Below are positions 1 to 47,044 of a stretch of 64,000 nt of DNA, in pieces. The position numbers were made by a program, and so were the translations under genes. This DNA comes from Atherinomorus stipes. Taxonomy: Eukaryota; Chordata; Actinopteri; Atheriniformes; Atherinidae. Numbering within the stretch: the stretch's first letter is position 1; the number at the start of each line of letters is the position of its first letter. Location of the stretch: NCBI GenBank assembly GCA_023101725.1, contig JALJCO010007154.1:124001-188000 (forward strand). Direction: 5' to 3'. The notes below the pieces were generated by a model. The model was given only the letters and a program-made list of their open reading frames with translations, was not told where the DNA came from and made no database searches.

Positions 1-329
1 CTGCTGTGAGGAAACAATATCTTGGGGATTTGTCCACACTGGGAGCTATCATGGTAGTGGAACCCCCCAGATCCAGGCCGCCCGGGGCCCACACCACAAC
101 CACCCTGACAAGAGCGCTCCCCAATGACAATAACCCCATAGACCAAAAAGCAAAGCTCCCAGCATGGAGGACCCCATGGAATTGAAATGCTTTCTATCAA
201 GACATCTGGCAACACACATTTCAGTTTGTTAGCATTTGACTTCTTGTGACACTGATTACATGACATGCAAAACTCTTAAAACATTTTAGCTCAACTAAGA
301 TTTTAAAAAATGGGAGACCGATGATCTTC
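1..329. other. No gene seen
   Basis: Non-coding sequence with a C-rich patch at 60-130. It may be the upstream part of the retrotransposon fragment that follows, but no conserved reading frame could be followed. Confidence 0.3.
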
Positions 330-720
330 CAGCTTGGGGAGGATGATACTTCCCAACCTCCCCAGGAAGTTTGCTCCAGGATGCTGGAAAAAAGGACTAC
401 AACTGACAGTTCTTGACACAAATTGGAGCTCGTTTATGGTCCGTGTTGTGCAGGGCTGCCCCTTGTCACCAGTCCTGTTAGTGGTTTTTATGGCTCTCAT
501 GGCACAGTCACTATGTGGAGGGTTTCTGGTTTTAGAGCCTCAGTGTTGCATCATTTTGCAAACATTGTTGGCTCGCCGCTTTAAAGCAGGGCCATCAGTA
601 CTCACTGGAGCAGTTTATAACTGAATGTGAAGCAGCCAGAATGAGAATCAGCCCCTGGAAATCTGAGCATGGTTCTGAACTAAACAAGGGTGATGTGCTC
701 CCTTCAGGTCACGGAGCAAG
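330..720 (+). pseudogene. Non-LTR retrotransposon (LINE) reverse transcriptase fragment
   Basis: The frame reading VVQGCPLSPVLLVVFMAL at about 437-500 matches the reverse transcriptase motif RQGCPLSPLLF..FM of fish LINEs. A later frame, around 597-690, reads ITECEAARMRISPWKSE, like the segment following the catalytic YADD motif in these elements. The YADD region itself is missing and the frames are broken, so this is a dead, internally deleted copy. The clade is not resolved. Confidence 0.65.
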
Positions 721-763
721 TCTCACAGAAACTGTAAGATCCTTTTATAGCATGCATGCAAAG

Positions 764-1165
764 TAGGGATGTTTGATATTGGCATTTTTTAAAACCAATA
801 TCCAATAAACCAATATTGTCCAAACCTTAATTTCCGATATCTGATATTGACAGATGACATCTGTGCAGACAACTTTCATATTTTGGGAAATACAACTATA
901 TTCTGCTCTGAGAGCAAATATCCCAAAGCAGCCTTAATGGAGGGAGGGTTTGGTGTAAAAAGTTGCTGGTGAATGGTATCCACCAGGAATAGCAAGTTAG
1001 AGCAGCGGTCAGACTCATCAGTAGTGTGGGAAGCGGCAGGAGGGCCGAGCAGACAATTAATGGTGGAGAATAGTGGGGGGGTCTGCTGTGATCCGATGAG
1101 GGTGGTATAGTACTTGACTTCGAGAGTTCCTCCTTGTAAGACCTCAGGATGACGGTTCAGGTAGG
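764..1165. mobile_element. Degenerate hAT-type miniature element, left part
   Basis: It starts TAGGGATGTTTGATATTGGC, like the copy at 40125, and shares the stretch atacaactatattctgctctgagag. The right end is not found. The sequence after about 930 is not shared with the other copies. Confidence 0.5.
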
Positions 1166-1171
1166 GAACAG

Positions 1172-1697
1172 TCGTTGTCAAAATGATTCATACCCTCCGA
1201 TTAAAGAAGGAAAAACATCAGCTGTCAGTGAAATGAATTGAAATTGACAAAAGTAATAATAGAAAAAAATCTTATGAAAATCATGACACTGATTTTGAAT
1301 TGTGGTTCGAAAGATAGATAAAAAACAAACAAACAAAAAAATAAAAAGAAGTAAATAAGTATGATGGGCCTCCAAAACTAATTCTGTTGAGCAACATTTT
1401 GAGATAATCACTGCAATCAGTTGTTTTCTGTAATGTTAAAAAATATTTCTACACCTATTGACAGGTATGTTGGTCCACTGTTAATGGGAAAGGTGCTCTA
1501 ATGTGTCTGGGACAGTTTTGTTTATTTGTTTTTTTTATAATTATTATTTCCAACCACAATTCAGAGGCACTATTTTATATCACTAATTCATAATTTTGCA
1601 AATTTTTATTTATTATTAGTTTTTGTTATTTGAATTACGATTGTGAATTGAAGCTTTTCTTTAAGTGGAGGGTATGGATAATTTTGAAGAGGACTGA
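1172..1697. mobile_element. Degraded miniature Tc1/mariner element (CAGTCRTCC family)
   Basis: The left end has attcataccctccgattaaagaa and the right end has gtggagggtatggataattttg, the inverted-end signature seen in the intact copy at 27668-28188. The outer bases have decayed. Confidence 0.6.
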
Positions 1698-2099
1698 GTT
1701 GTAAGGAAACGCACACTTTGACTATTTATGGTTATCTCTTGAATATTTCTAAACATTGCTCAGAGAAATAAAAGCAAATAAAAGGATTATTACAACTAAA
1801 ATAATCGACATGAGCAAGAGTACGTCGATTAGTTGTTCTGAATGTCGGTTTCGATTAATTTTTGGAATAATCGCCCAGCCCTAAACAGTTTATTGACACG
1901 AAGCATCATAAATATGAAAAATCTCGGATGCTCATATTGAAAAAAAAAAAGAGTTAAAAAGTGGTCTGGTGTAATTGAGGAAATCTCGGCATCTTCATAG
2001 TAACCTACATTTTAATGTTTTATGTAATACTCGCTGTTGAAGTTTGCAAACTGAACTGAAATGGCCGGATATTGCATTCGCACCACCCCCCTCCTCTTT
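1698..2099. other. AT-rich upstream region of complexin with a hAT end remnant
   Basis: At about 1845-1883 the sequence ttggaataatcgcccagccc resembles the right terminus of a hAT-type element, without a matching left end. No gene or clear core promoter is seen. Confidence 0.3.
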
Positions 2100-2350
2100 C
2101 TCTGAGCGTTTCTCCCCTCGTCCTGCAGGAATAGACTCTCCTCCTCCTCCTCTTCCTCCTCCTCCGCTGCAGCCTGACTCTGACTCAAGCGGCATGCCTG
2201 CAAACTGAGAGGCGCAAAAAGACAGACACAATCCGGCTACCAGGCGCACATTTTGTCTTTTATTTCTCCCCGTCGAGGAAGAAGGAGACGAGTCATTTGA
2301 TTCGCTGCGCCGAGGCTTTTTGGAAAGACTTGGAGGAGGATCAGAAGCAG
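2100..2350 (+). other. cplx2: Probable non-coding first exon (5' UTR) of complexin; donor exact, start approximate
   Basis: A locally GC-richer, CpG-containing stretch ends in a good splice donor, gatcagaagcag|gtaaac, after base 2350. It lies upstream of the acceptor at 3610, so the spliced UTR would join the ATG exon. No ATG reading frame of note is present and no clear TATA box is seen. The left limit is a guess; a transcript is needed to fix the start site. Confidence 0.45.
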
Positions 2351-3610
2351 GTAAACGATGTCCGAACAGCCGTAGATGAGGATGTGGTACGGGACAGGAC
2401 GCTGGTAGATTTATGCACCTCTCGGTATCAGATAAAACGTGCACACGCTGTAAAACAGCCTTCAGTGTGTGCAAAGTTATCGCACCTCAGATGTGCGTGC
2501 ATTAAAGCTTATAGGTGCAGCAGTGTAATAGGGTATTTAAAAAAAACTGCAGGAATGCTGCACTACACCAAGAACACCGAGTTACTACAGAAGAGGTTCA
2601 TGCGAGGAGAAACTGAGGGTGCTGCTGCAGATGATGGTGAAGTGGAAGGAAATCAGGAAATGAATTAAAAACGCTCGGCTGGTGCAGAATCGACTCTGGG
2701 CAAATGAAATTGACCCGGGATGAAGCGGAGATTAATAATGAGTGCAGCAAGTTCAAGATGGGGTTGCTGCTGCTGCAATGTCAGGGGGATGCTGTAGAAT
2801 GCAGCAAAAACTGCATGCATGGTTGTTAGCTGCAGCCTTTTGTTAAAAAAAAGGAAGATAAGTGGAATTAAACAAAAAAGCTGAAAGGTTTTTATTCTAC
2901 AAATCGCATAAAATTTCAAAAATGACTGCAAATGACCCTTAAGTCAGGGTCAGCCTCTAAACTCAGTAGAAATATTTTTAAAATGTGACCTTTCCCTGAA
3001 AAAATTACTATAAATTTATTGTTAAAAAGCTATTAGCCTCAAATTTAAGATTATCTACTAAGAAATGGTGACAATGTCACATATAAACTCACAAATGAGC
3101 GAGCGTCTTTAAAATTCCTCTCTGTCTTGACATGTAATTCTCTTTGTGGGATGTGCAGCTCAAAGACGTAAATCTTATCTTGACCTGCTCATGTTTAACC
3201 CTATCTTTGATTCCATGAGAGTACGTTGCAGGTAGTCGGGCAATGTCAGCATAAATCCACTCAAGATGGAGCATGGCTCGAAATCGAGGGCACAGGTGCC
3301 CCATGAAAGTCGGGGCACAGTACTGACTATAAAAGAAATCCTAACCCAGTTTAGTCATTCTTTTTCCTCCCAGAGTTTCTTTCTTTTTCTTTTTTTTGTG
3401 GAAATTCACAGTATCAGGTAGAAGACCAGTATTTTGATTGCTGCAAAAGTAGAAGGGCTTCTTTTTTTGTTGCTCCTTTACCAAACAAGGATCTCCATCT
3501 GGATGTTGCATCAGACCTCCTCTCTCTCATCAGCACCCGTCCCATCAACTCTTGTAACGTTCCTGACGTTCCTGCAGTCACAGCTTATGCATTCTGTTCC
3601 CCGGCTGCAG
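2351..3610 (+). other. Complexin intron 1 (inferred)
   Basis: It starts gtaaac and ends tgcag. I see no transposon ends or other features in it apart from a T-rich tract near 3360-3400. Confidence 0.4.
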
Positions 3611-3664
3611 GTCTGTCCCTGATAACGTGGCCGCTGAAGGAGGAGAACACAGAACTGCTTCATC

Positions 3665-38555
<34,891 letters not shown>

Positions 38556-39990
38556 GTTAGCCATCAAGGTAATGCTAACATTAGTTTATGGGCTACATTC
38601 ACAAGGTTGGCTCGAGTCGTCTTTCCCCCCCCCGAACATCCCAGAAAGGTCAAAGATGTTAGAAATTTAAGAGCTTTTTGATGTTGGCTCAAATTTAAGT
38701 TTTATGGCCGGGGAATTCATCAAATGTGAAACAGCGCAGCCATTAATCTAAGCAAGCTGACTCAACAGCCAAGTGAATGTTAGCTTGACTGATGCTAATG
38801 TTAGCTGTGCGTTTTGAAGCTAACTTCAAGCAGAGGGCTAAAGACACGTGTTAGATGGTTTATCCTTCTAGTCAGAGAAGTTTTAAACTCCTTTTTCTCC
38901 TCTGCAATAGCTGCACCACTGTCTCGCAGCACTGAAACGTAATTGTCCACCACCTTCACTTAATTTGTACATAAATGAATACATAGCAAGCCTCAAGGTG
39001 GGCAAACAATCATAGGTATTATATGATAATATTATTCTGTGTGTCTGTCGCTAAAACAAATAAAAAAGTTAACTTGATAAGCCATATTTTAAAAAAAGTC
39101 ATGAAAAGAAAACTGTTGTGTGCTCCTTGAGTTTTTCTGTTACGTGTTCAACCATGTCTGAGATTTTATGTGAAACGTTTTGCACAGTGTAACACCTTAT
39201 TTGTAAAACCTGTTGTCTATCTTTCAGAAACACTCCCACAATGCATTACATGTTTATGTAGTATAGTGTTTAGAAATGTTTCTATTTCCTTGCTCAGTGC
39301 GTCTCTTTCTTATGTCCTGCATGCCATTTGTCTGTTGTGTGAATATGTATCCAAACCCAACTGATCCCAATTTATCCTCCTCGTTATCATGCAAAAAAAA
39401 AAATAAAAAAAAAAAAAAATGAAGGCAATAATTCCTAAGTTTGACTGTTTTCGCAACCATGTCGATGTAACCGTTAATGAAATATGTACTTAAAAAAACA
39501 TAGATATGTATGTATTCAGGAAACTGAATTAGATTTGCAGGGTTTTCTTTTTTTGTTGTTTCATTGTTTTGAAGAATGACCGCTTAGCTGTTTATACAAC
39601 AGCTAAAACCTTAAGCTTTTAGCCATAAAACCAGAACTCACAGTATGTATACTATTATTATCAGGATTTTTGAGAAGGAACAAAGTATTGAATGAAGTCT
39701 GAAAAGATGTGTATTTAACAAAAGCTGTATTCACACGAGTGGACAAGGTTGGATTTTGTGACAAGTCAAGATTTGTGGCAAAAAGACCTCTTTCCCTCAA
39801 TACACTCACACACATTGTGAAGTGGCTGCAGTTTGATGACTGATTTTGTTTCACAAGAAAAAAAAAAAGTGTTTTCAAAAGTTCTGTATTGTTGGTTTGG
39901 ATGAGTTATGCAGAATGGCAAGAGCAATAAAGGACAACATGTATGTTTCTGCCTGAGATTCAATAAAAAGTTAAAACCTTGTTCACAAAT
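38556..39990 (+). other. cplx2: Probable complexin 3' UTR with polyadenylation signals
   Basis: After the stop there is AT-rich sequence without recognised transposon ends, as expected of a long neuronal 3' UTR. AATAAA occurs at 39926-39931 and 39962-39967, the latter followed by a T/GT-rich stretch (tgtgtttgattgattg), and again at 40058-40063. The end is an inference. A degenerate A-run at 39391-39420 is internal. Confidence 0.5.
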
Positions 39991-40124
39991 ATAAAATGTG
40001 TTTGATTGATTGATTGAACAGTAAGAAAAAAAACAACAGCTAGCTTGTAAATTTTTCAATAAAGGGCCTGGGGAGCACTAGAAGAATTTCTCACTCTACA
40101 CACTGTTATTTGACTGCTTTTAGA

Positions 40125-40780
40125 TAGGGATGTTCGATATTGGCTTTTTTTTTTAACCGATATTTGATATACCAATATTGTCCAACTCTTAATTTCCGAT
40201 ACCAATCTATGCAGAGAAGAGTGAGATTATAATACTAATATTCTGAGAGATACAACTATATTCTGCTCTGAGAGAAAAGATCCCAAAATATCCTTAACTC
40301 AGCCAGAGGAGTTCATTTTGGACATCTGGCTGCCAGATATCAGAAACTAGCAGCTATTAGCCAACATGTGGCTAATTCTAATGTTTCTGACAACTTGGTA
40401 ACTTAACCAACAACTTAAAACCAGACATATTATAAGCAGCTTTAAAGCAAGTCAGTCTGTAGCAGCAGCGCAGCTGCACAGTAGTCACATGACTCTGAAA
40501 GGAATGCTGGGATATGAAGTTCTTCCACAGTAACAGGGACTAACATGCTGAACCGGTGCTAAAGGAACAAGATCTCACGAGATTTTGTTTGTAAAAATAT
40601 TGGTGAAAAAAAAATTGTACTGATATTTTCCAAAATCTCATTGCTGATATCGGCCGATAATATCGGTAGGCCCATAACATTGGACATCCCTTCTTGCAAA
40701 ATTGTACTGATATTTTCCACAATCTTATTGCTGATATTGTCCGATAATATCGGTAGGGCTGAAAACATTGGACATCTCTA
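40125..40780. mobile_element. hAT-type miniature element (TAGGGATGTTCGATATTGG family), unsplit copy
   Basis: Starts TAGGGATGTTCGATATTGGC and ends ggacatctcta. The right terminus is present twice: a ggacatccc end at about 40682-40690 followed by cttgcaaaattg, and the final one followed by cttgcaat. This suggests a local duplication of the end. No clean target duplication. Confidence 0.7.
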
Positions 40781-41169
40781 CTTGCAATGTTGAAATATTG
40801 ATCCCATTAAAGCTGATCAACACTGAGTGCCACAGCAGTTATGCATACAGTAACTGCAGTTCTGGTAACTTAATTTCATTCCATCTTTGGGGACCAGAAT
40901 AGGTGTTGAACGGTGTTTTTAGTTGTCAGTATCAAGCACATTACATCCATGCATTAACAGCTTTTAGAGTGACAAAAAAATTGGACTGGTTTTGGACAAT
41001 CCTCAAGGCTGCTGCTTCTGAATCAATATTAGATGTGAAAAAGTGGTATTGAGCCATCCGAAATTTATAGAAGTGCTGAACAGATGAGCAGAAAAATAAA
41101 GCAATAAAAACAGTGGGAAACAAATGACAAAAAATCAGAGAGAAATTAGATTTTTAAACAGATAAAATA

Positions 41170-41390
41170 ATGTTAAGCTCAATTAGGTTTGAAATCAATT
41201 GAGAAGAAGTGGGTCATGAGCAAGGACTTGAAACTGGAAAGAGACTGAATGGCTCTAGTGTAGAGAGGCAAACTGTTCCACGACTGAAAAAGCTCTCTCC
41301 CCCCTGGATTTGAGCCTGGAAGAGGGGACCTTTAGATGGAGCTGGGACGAGCACCTCAGAGCCCAAACGGGAACATACAGTATTATATTT
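41170..41390. repeat. Likely retrotransposon-derived fragment
   Basis: The stretch including gaggcaaactgttccacgac and ctctctcccccctggatttg resembles the 3' portion seen in many fish LINE copies. Assigned from general resemblance only. Confidence 0.35.
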
Positions 41391-41907
41391 ATATTACATA
41401 TTATAACATATTATAAGCTCTTCATTATGACAAAATTAGAATCTGAGGTTCCAGTTTGTCGATGTTCAAAACCTCCACAAAGAGGAACAGGTCTAACTGA
41501 AAGTGCTGATGACACGACCATAACCTCAAGTAATAATGCAATACAGCAATACAACAGAACAAAATAAGTGGTTCTGTGCAGTTAGAAGTCAGTCAGACTT
41601 ATATTCACGTAAATATCCAATGTTGAAAAGACGGAACTTGCTAGCGGTTAGCATTTTGCTTCTCCGTGACACTACGTCACGGGTAGAGGCAGTTGCAGTC
41701 GGCTCATTGATTTATGTGAACAGCGGGTACGGAAAGTATTCAGACCCCTTTAAAATTGTCACTCTTTGTTTCATTGCAGCCATTTGCTAAAATCAAGAAT
41801 GTTCATTTTATTTCACATCATCATCATCATCTTGACAGAAAAAAACAGACATGTAGAAATATTTTGCAAATTTATTAAAAAAGAAAAACTGAAATATCAC
41901 ATGGTCA

Positions 41908-43711
41908 TAAGTATTCAGTACTTTGCTCAGTACTGAGTAGAAGTACTTCTGAGCTCGTACAGCCACGAGTCTTCTTGGGAATGATGCAACATGTGTTCCA
42001 CACCTGGATTTGGGATCTTCTGCATTCTTCCTTGCAGATCCTCTCCAGTTCTGTCAGGTTGGATGGTGAACGGTGGTGTTCAGCCATTTTCAGGTCTCAG
42101 AGATGCTCAGTTGGGTTTAAGTCAGGGTTCTGGCTGGGCCAGTCCAGAATGGTCCAGAGTTGTTCTAAAGCCGCTCCTTTGTTATTTTAGCTGTGCTGAG
42201 GGTTATTGTCTTTCCTTCAATTGCCTATGGCTAGCCACGCCCCCTCACTCACTCGGAAAAAAACATGGGCGGCGTTGGACATGGAGATGACAGCTGTCAA
42301 CATGGACAACAGACGCGTGATAGACAGAGATCGGACAAGATAAATTAAAAAACATAAAAACAAAACAAAAAAAAAAAGAAATTGTAGAAGTCTTAAACTG
42401 GGAGTAGAAATAGCCTGTGAATTCTGAATGTGCTCGTGTCGCTCCTCAGTTTCTTGCACAAACTGCTGCACAGCTGCTGTTGTTGTGCCAAAAAGGATCA
42501 TCTGACAAAAACTGATCAAACAGCCACGGAAGCGGGCAGTCTGGCTGCAGCTGGAAGCCAGAGGCGTGTCGTTATCGACGTTCTACACGACACCTGTACA
42601 ACACGACAGCGTCTTATGTACCGTTACCACGTCCAAAACTAGCATGTTTAGCTAGGTTAGCACTTAAACTAACGTTAGGGAAGGTAACTTCATATTTCTT
42701 TCAAGCAAAGTGACAACATGTTTCCTAAATACAATGTTGCCTTACCTTAGAACAGATGTAGACATCCTTGTTCATTTTATCCACGTTCAGTTGATGTTGT
42801 GGTCTGCCGCATAACTTTGGCTTGATGTGACTTGGTAAAAGGCAAAAAAAATACGCCCTGTCACCCAGCCACTCAGGATACCTAGTATCGGAGTTGCATG
42901 TACCCCATGCACACGTTTGACCATTTTAAACTAAAAAGAACACATAAAAACGAACAAAAACAGACTACTTCAATGCATTTAATGGACGTTAAGAGAGAAT
43001 GTCCGAGTGTATGGGAAAGCTGTGCGCACTGTGATTGGCTCATCGCGTTTGGGGGCGTGGTTTAGCCATAGGTCAATTGCAACCAGTTGTCCTGTCCCTG
43101 CAGTTGAAAAAAACACTCCCATAGCCTGATGCTGCCACCACCATGTTTCACTGTTGGGATGGTATTGGGCAGGTGATGAGCAGTGCCTGGTTTTCTCCAC
43201 ACATACCGCTTAGAATTAACTCCAAAAAGAAAAAAATCTTGGTCTCATCAGACCAGAGAATCTTATTTCTCTCAGTCTGGGAGTCCTTCATGTGTTTTTG
43301 GTAAAACTCTATGTGGGCTTTTATATGTCTGCACTGAGGAGAGGCTTCCATCGGGCCACTCTGCCATAAAGCCCCGACTGGTGGAGGCTGCAGTGATTGT
43401 TGACTTTGTGGAACTTTCTCCATCTCCCTACTGCATCTCTGGAGCTCAGCCACAGTGATCTTTGGCTTCTTCTTTATCTCTCTCACCAAGGCTCTTTTCC
43501 CATGATTGGCTGGACGGCCGGGTCTAGGAAGAGTTCTGGTCGTCCCAAACTTCTTCCATTTAAGGACTATGGAGGCCACCGTGCTCTTAGGAACCTTTAG
43601 TGCTGCAGAAATTATTTTGTAATCTTGTCCAGATCTGTGCCTCGCCAAAATTCTGTCTCTGAGCTCCTTGGACAGTTCCTTCCACCTCATGATCCTCATT
43701 GGCTCTGACAT
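41908..43711 (-). pseudogene. Tc1-family transposase, frameshifted and interrupted
   Basis: An open stretch at 43148-43711 starts MSEPMRIMRWKELSKELRDR and contains the DNA-binding part, PGRPANHGKRALVREIKKKP and LWSDETKI with the first catalytic Asp. A second frame reads [11 protein letters not shown] and is cut by the nested element. The tail (DWPSQNPDLNPTEHL, then KEECRRSQIQVW) lies at 41908-42212. The residue after NPT is E, matching the third catalytic position. Confidence 0.82.
42223..43074. mobile_element. AATT-flanked non-autonomous element, copy 2
   Basis: AATT at 42219-42222 and 43075-43078 flank GCCTATGGCTAGCCACG and cgtggtttagccataggtc. The 852-bp body aligns along its length with 17835-18711, with many 1-2 base deletions. 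Removing it restores the Tc1 codons GTTGC-AATT-GAAGG. Confidence 0.8.
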
Positions 43712-44089
43712 GCACTGTGAGCTGGAAGGTCTTTTATAGACAGGTGTGTGTCTTTCCTAATCAAGTCCAATCGGTTTAATTAAACACAGCTGGACTCCAA
43801 TGAAGGAGTAGAACCATCTCAAGGAGGATCAGAAGAAATGGACAGAATATGAGTTAAATATGAGTCACTGCAAAGGCTCTGAATACTTATGACCATGTGA
43901 TATTTTAGTTTTTCTTTTTCAATACATGCTCAAAAATTTCTACCTTTCTGTTTTTTTCCTGTCAAGATGGGGTGCTGAGTGACATTAATGAGAAATAAAA
44001 TGAACTTTTTTGATTCTAGCAAATGGCTGCAATGACACAAAGAGTGAAAAGTTTAAAGGGGTCTGAATACTTTCTGTAACCACTCTATA

Positions 44090-45149
44090 ATCAAAGCAGT
44101 GGAAAATATTTAAGTGCTTCAGAACAGCTAGACTGGATCTGGTTTGTGTGTTGGGATCATCATCCAACCTTGGTGAATGAAGAATAATCCAGCAGAAGCG
44201 ACTGCAGTTCCAAGTGTTAAGTCTCATCATATCGAGTAAACGGTGTCTGCAGACGGGAATTTCAGACTGGTAAGAGCAACCAGTATTTTATCCTCTTCTA
44301 ATGTATTTATGATCTGTAGGAAACATAGATAAACTAACGCTGTCCTCATGAGCTTTTAAACATTAACTGGCAATAAAACATAAGGCTGAGCCGTTACTGC
44401 CCATTTGTAAAACTAGAAAAGGAACTTAAAATCTGCAGTAATGCAGGCGCGCCTGTTTCTGTTACATACAGTAGATCATCACGAAGAATGTTTTTGTCTA
44501 TAAAACATGACAAAATGTCAAAATCATGCCATCAGCACTTTAATCTTCTGACATTTGGGACATGATGTTGTACTTGGAATTTAAATTTTGTGTTGTCGTC
44601 AAGCCATCAAGGAGCTCAGTGACCTTTATAGAAAAATGTTGATAGCTTATAACCTCATACCTTTGCAGCACTGAGGATATTAGCAGTCTTTGATTCAAGT
44701 TTAAATTCGGCTTCAAACTAAAGTGGTCATAAATAATGCAAGACTTTCTGCCCCTGGGGTAACTTTGGAAAAAAAGAGGGTTTATTAGATTAAACCTGAG
44801 AAACTCTGCAAAGAATGGCTCAAAAACCAAAAAAGGGTAAGAAAAACAAAAACTAATAATTGTTTTTTCAAATGAATTCTGACATGAGTGTACTGATTCA
44901 AGGTATTCTAATTTCTTAGGCCAAGAGTGTTTCTATCATAAGACATTCAGTGATTAAAAAAAAAAAAAAAAAAAAAAAGTTGTGCAGTGAAAGACATGAC
45001 ACAGAGGAGCAAAAAGCAAACTGAAACCCAACAGACTGCAGTTTCTACATGCAGCCACAGTGTGTCACTGCAGACTTTACATGGAGTGATGCTGCACATG
45101 GAGGAAATCCTCCAGCTAAATGTGACAAAAATAAGAGATCAAAAGGCAA
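44090..45149. other. Intergenic sequence between the two genes
   Basis: Nothing recognised apart from an A-run at about 44957-44978. Confidence 0.35.
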
Positions 45150-45715
45150 TTTTCAATCTTTATTAAAGTCATAAACAAAATCTTCCAACAAAATCAAAAA
45201 ATGATCTACAGTGTTCTACTTAATGAAACAGTCAATCACTACAATATCACAATAAAAACACAAGTCAGGAAATGAGGACAGAAAAACTGAGTGTAAGAAG
45301 TTGAATCTTTGATGTTCAGCATTCAGTTACAAATGTTTACATCCATAAGTACTTCTTTGTTGAACAATGCATTCAGTACTGACAAGTTTGTAACAAAGCA
45401 GTGATATGAAATAACATTAAACAGGTTATATAACCTTAAAAACTCTGCCAGACTCCTCAGGTACAGGAAGACACGCCAGATTCTTAAAGTCCTTTCATCT
45501 TAATCAGAGATAAAGAAACAGATTTCCTTTTTCATCTAACTAGACCGTCACAAACTCTCATTTTGACATTTTGATTTGCATTTACTCAGACTGTTGATAT
45601 TAACAAGTAAACTGCAGCATTTATTCAACATAAAGCTGTAAGAGTTTATTAGGACAATGTGTCCACAGTGGCAGCATTTCCAAAGCGTATGTTGTAGGAT
45701 TATATCCAAGATTAA

Positions 45716-46058
45716 AGGGATACTGTGTAACTTTTGCCCACTTGGGGCACTAAACCTTTAACACCCCACAGGCCATGCAAATATCACAAAAGTAAACAGT
45801 CTCCATCAGGTCTTGGAATCATGTTTGCAGACCACTTTAATCAGCTGGTAGTGACGTTATTGAGCCATAACGCAAAGCGCTGCAGGTCACATGATCCAAT
45901 GAGAGACGGATCCGCTCCTGTAAAGATACAACATCTGCTTTTTAGGAGGGCAGCCGCCTCTAAACAACAGCATGTGTCAGGTGCTGTATATTGACCGCAA
46001 AATCATCTAATTATTTAAATTAGGCTAATGTTTGGGTCAAAAGTTACAGGGTGTATCT
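45716..46058. mobile_element. TTAA-type miniature element (AGGGATACTGTGTAAC family), tandem copy 1
   Basis: TTAA at 45712-45715 and 46059-46062 flank AGGGATACTGTGTAACTTTT and gttacagggtgtatct. It is 343 bp. Confidence 0.78.
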
Positions 46059-46062
46059 TTAA

Positions 46063-47044
46063 AGGGATACTCTGTAACTTTAAGCCAATATGGGCATTTG
46101 CCACACAACTGTCACAAAATTAAACAGTTTCTATCCATGTTTTGGAATCGTGTTTCTAGACCACTTTGACCAGCTGATTTGAAGTCATTGAGCCATAAAG
46201 CAAAGCGCTCCAGGTCACGTGATCTAATGAGAGACGGATCCGCTTCTGCAAAGATACAACATCTGTTTTAGGAGGATGATAGTCCCCTCAGAGCACTGAC
46301 ATGTGTCAAGTGATCATCAAGAAATCATCTCTTATCACTTACTAGGGATGGGCATATCGATACCCTGGAGTCGATACTTTGATGCCAGTCAGACAAAATA
46401 TCAGAATCAATGCTTTTTTGAGTATCGTGATACCATTGTACAGATAAAAAAAACAATATGTTTCCACTTCTGAGAGTTTTAGGCAATGAAATGATGTGAA
46501 AGCAGCCAGATTCTAACTTCTGTATCACATGATGATGGTAGCCAATCAGATGTCATGATGATGCTGCTGCTTTTATTTAGATGTTAGATGATGTTTTGTT
46601 TTTTCCAGGACTTTAATGCAGGTTATTACACATTATGTTTTGAGTAAATTTATAATAAATTACATTTTATATTCGAACATTTTCCCCTGAATAAATTTTA
46701 ATAATCTTAACCTGTAATTACATTATATGATCATTGAAAGAAGTTTTTAATCTTATTTTTGTTTCATTTACTCATTAATATGATTTATTATTGTTTTAAA
46801 AGCAATTCTTTCCAGTACTTCTGTTCTCAAGTTTTACTCACATCTAATATTACCCTTGCATACAACATATCAATGCAAACTGTACAATCATGTGATTTTC
46901 TTTTAAGGTACAAAAAAGTATCGGTATCCATGAAAAAGTACCATAAACTACTGGTATCGTATCGACAGGAAACATTTAAGTATCGCCCATCCCTATTACT
47001 TACATTCGGCTAATGTTTGGGTTAAAAGTTACACAGTATCCCCT
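46063..47044. mobile_element. TTAA-type miniature element, tandem copy 2, split by a hAT element
   Basis: TTAA at 46059-46062, shared with copy 1, and TTAA at 47045-47048. The ends are AGGGATACTCTGTAAC and gttacacagtatcccct. About 320 bp once the insert at 46343-46995 is removed. Confidence 0.78.
46343..46995. mobile_element. hAT-type miniature element
   Basis: Ends TAGGGATGGGCATATCGATA and atcgcccatcccta. The flanking octamers tcacttac (46335-46342) and ttacttac (46996-47003) differ at one base, consistent with an aged 8-bp duplication. It is 653 bp with no transposase. Confidence 0.8.

Larger units (their letters stand above)
41721..44086 (-). mobile_element. Tc1-like transposon 3, interrupted by an AATT-flanked element
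   Basis: The ends ggaaagtattcagacccctt (left) and aaggggtctgaatactttct (right) are inverted, with further pairing of agccatttgctaaaatcaag / gattctagcaaatggctg. The outermost bases are decayed (cagcggg / ccactc). It carries a broken transposase and a nested 852-bp element. Confidence 0.82.

Noticed and set aside
1995..2474. A 159-codon - strand frame across the same region
   Set aside because: Antisense to the probable 5' UTR; its Ser/Gly-rich content follows the GC-rich, purine/pyrimidine-biased sequence. No known domain.
2297..2668. A 123-codon frame over the complexin first exon
   Set aside because: It lacks an ATG at its start (TTG), runs through a good splice donor at 2351 and shows no family resemblance.
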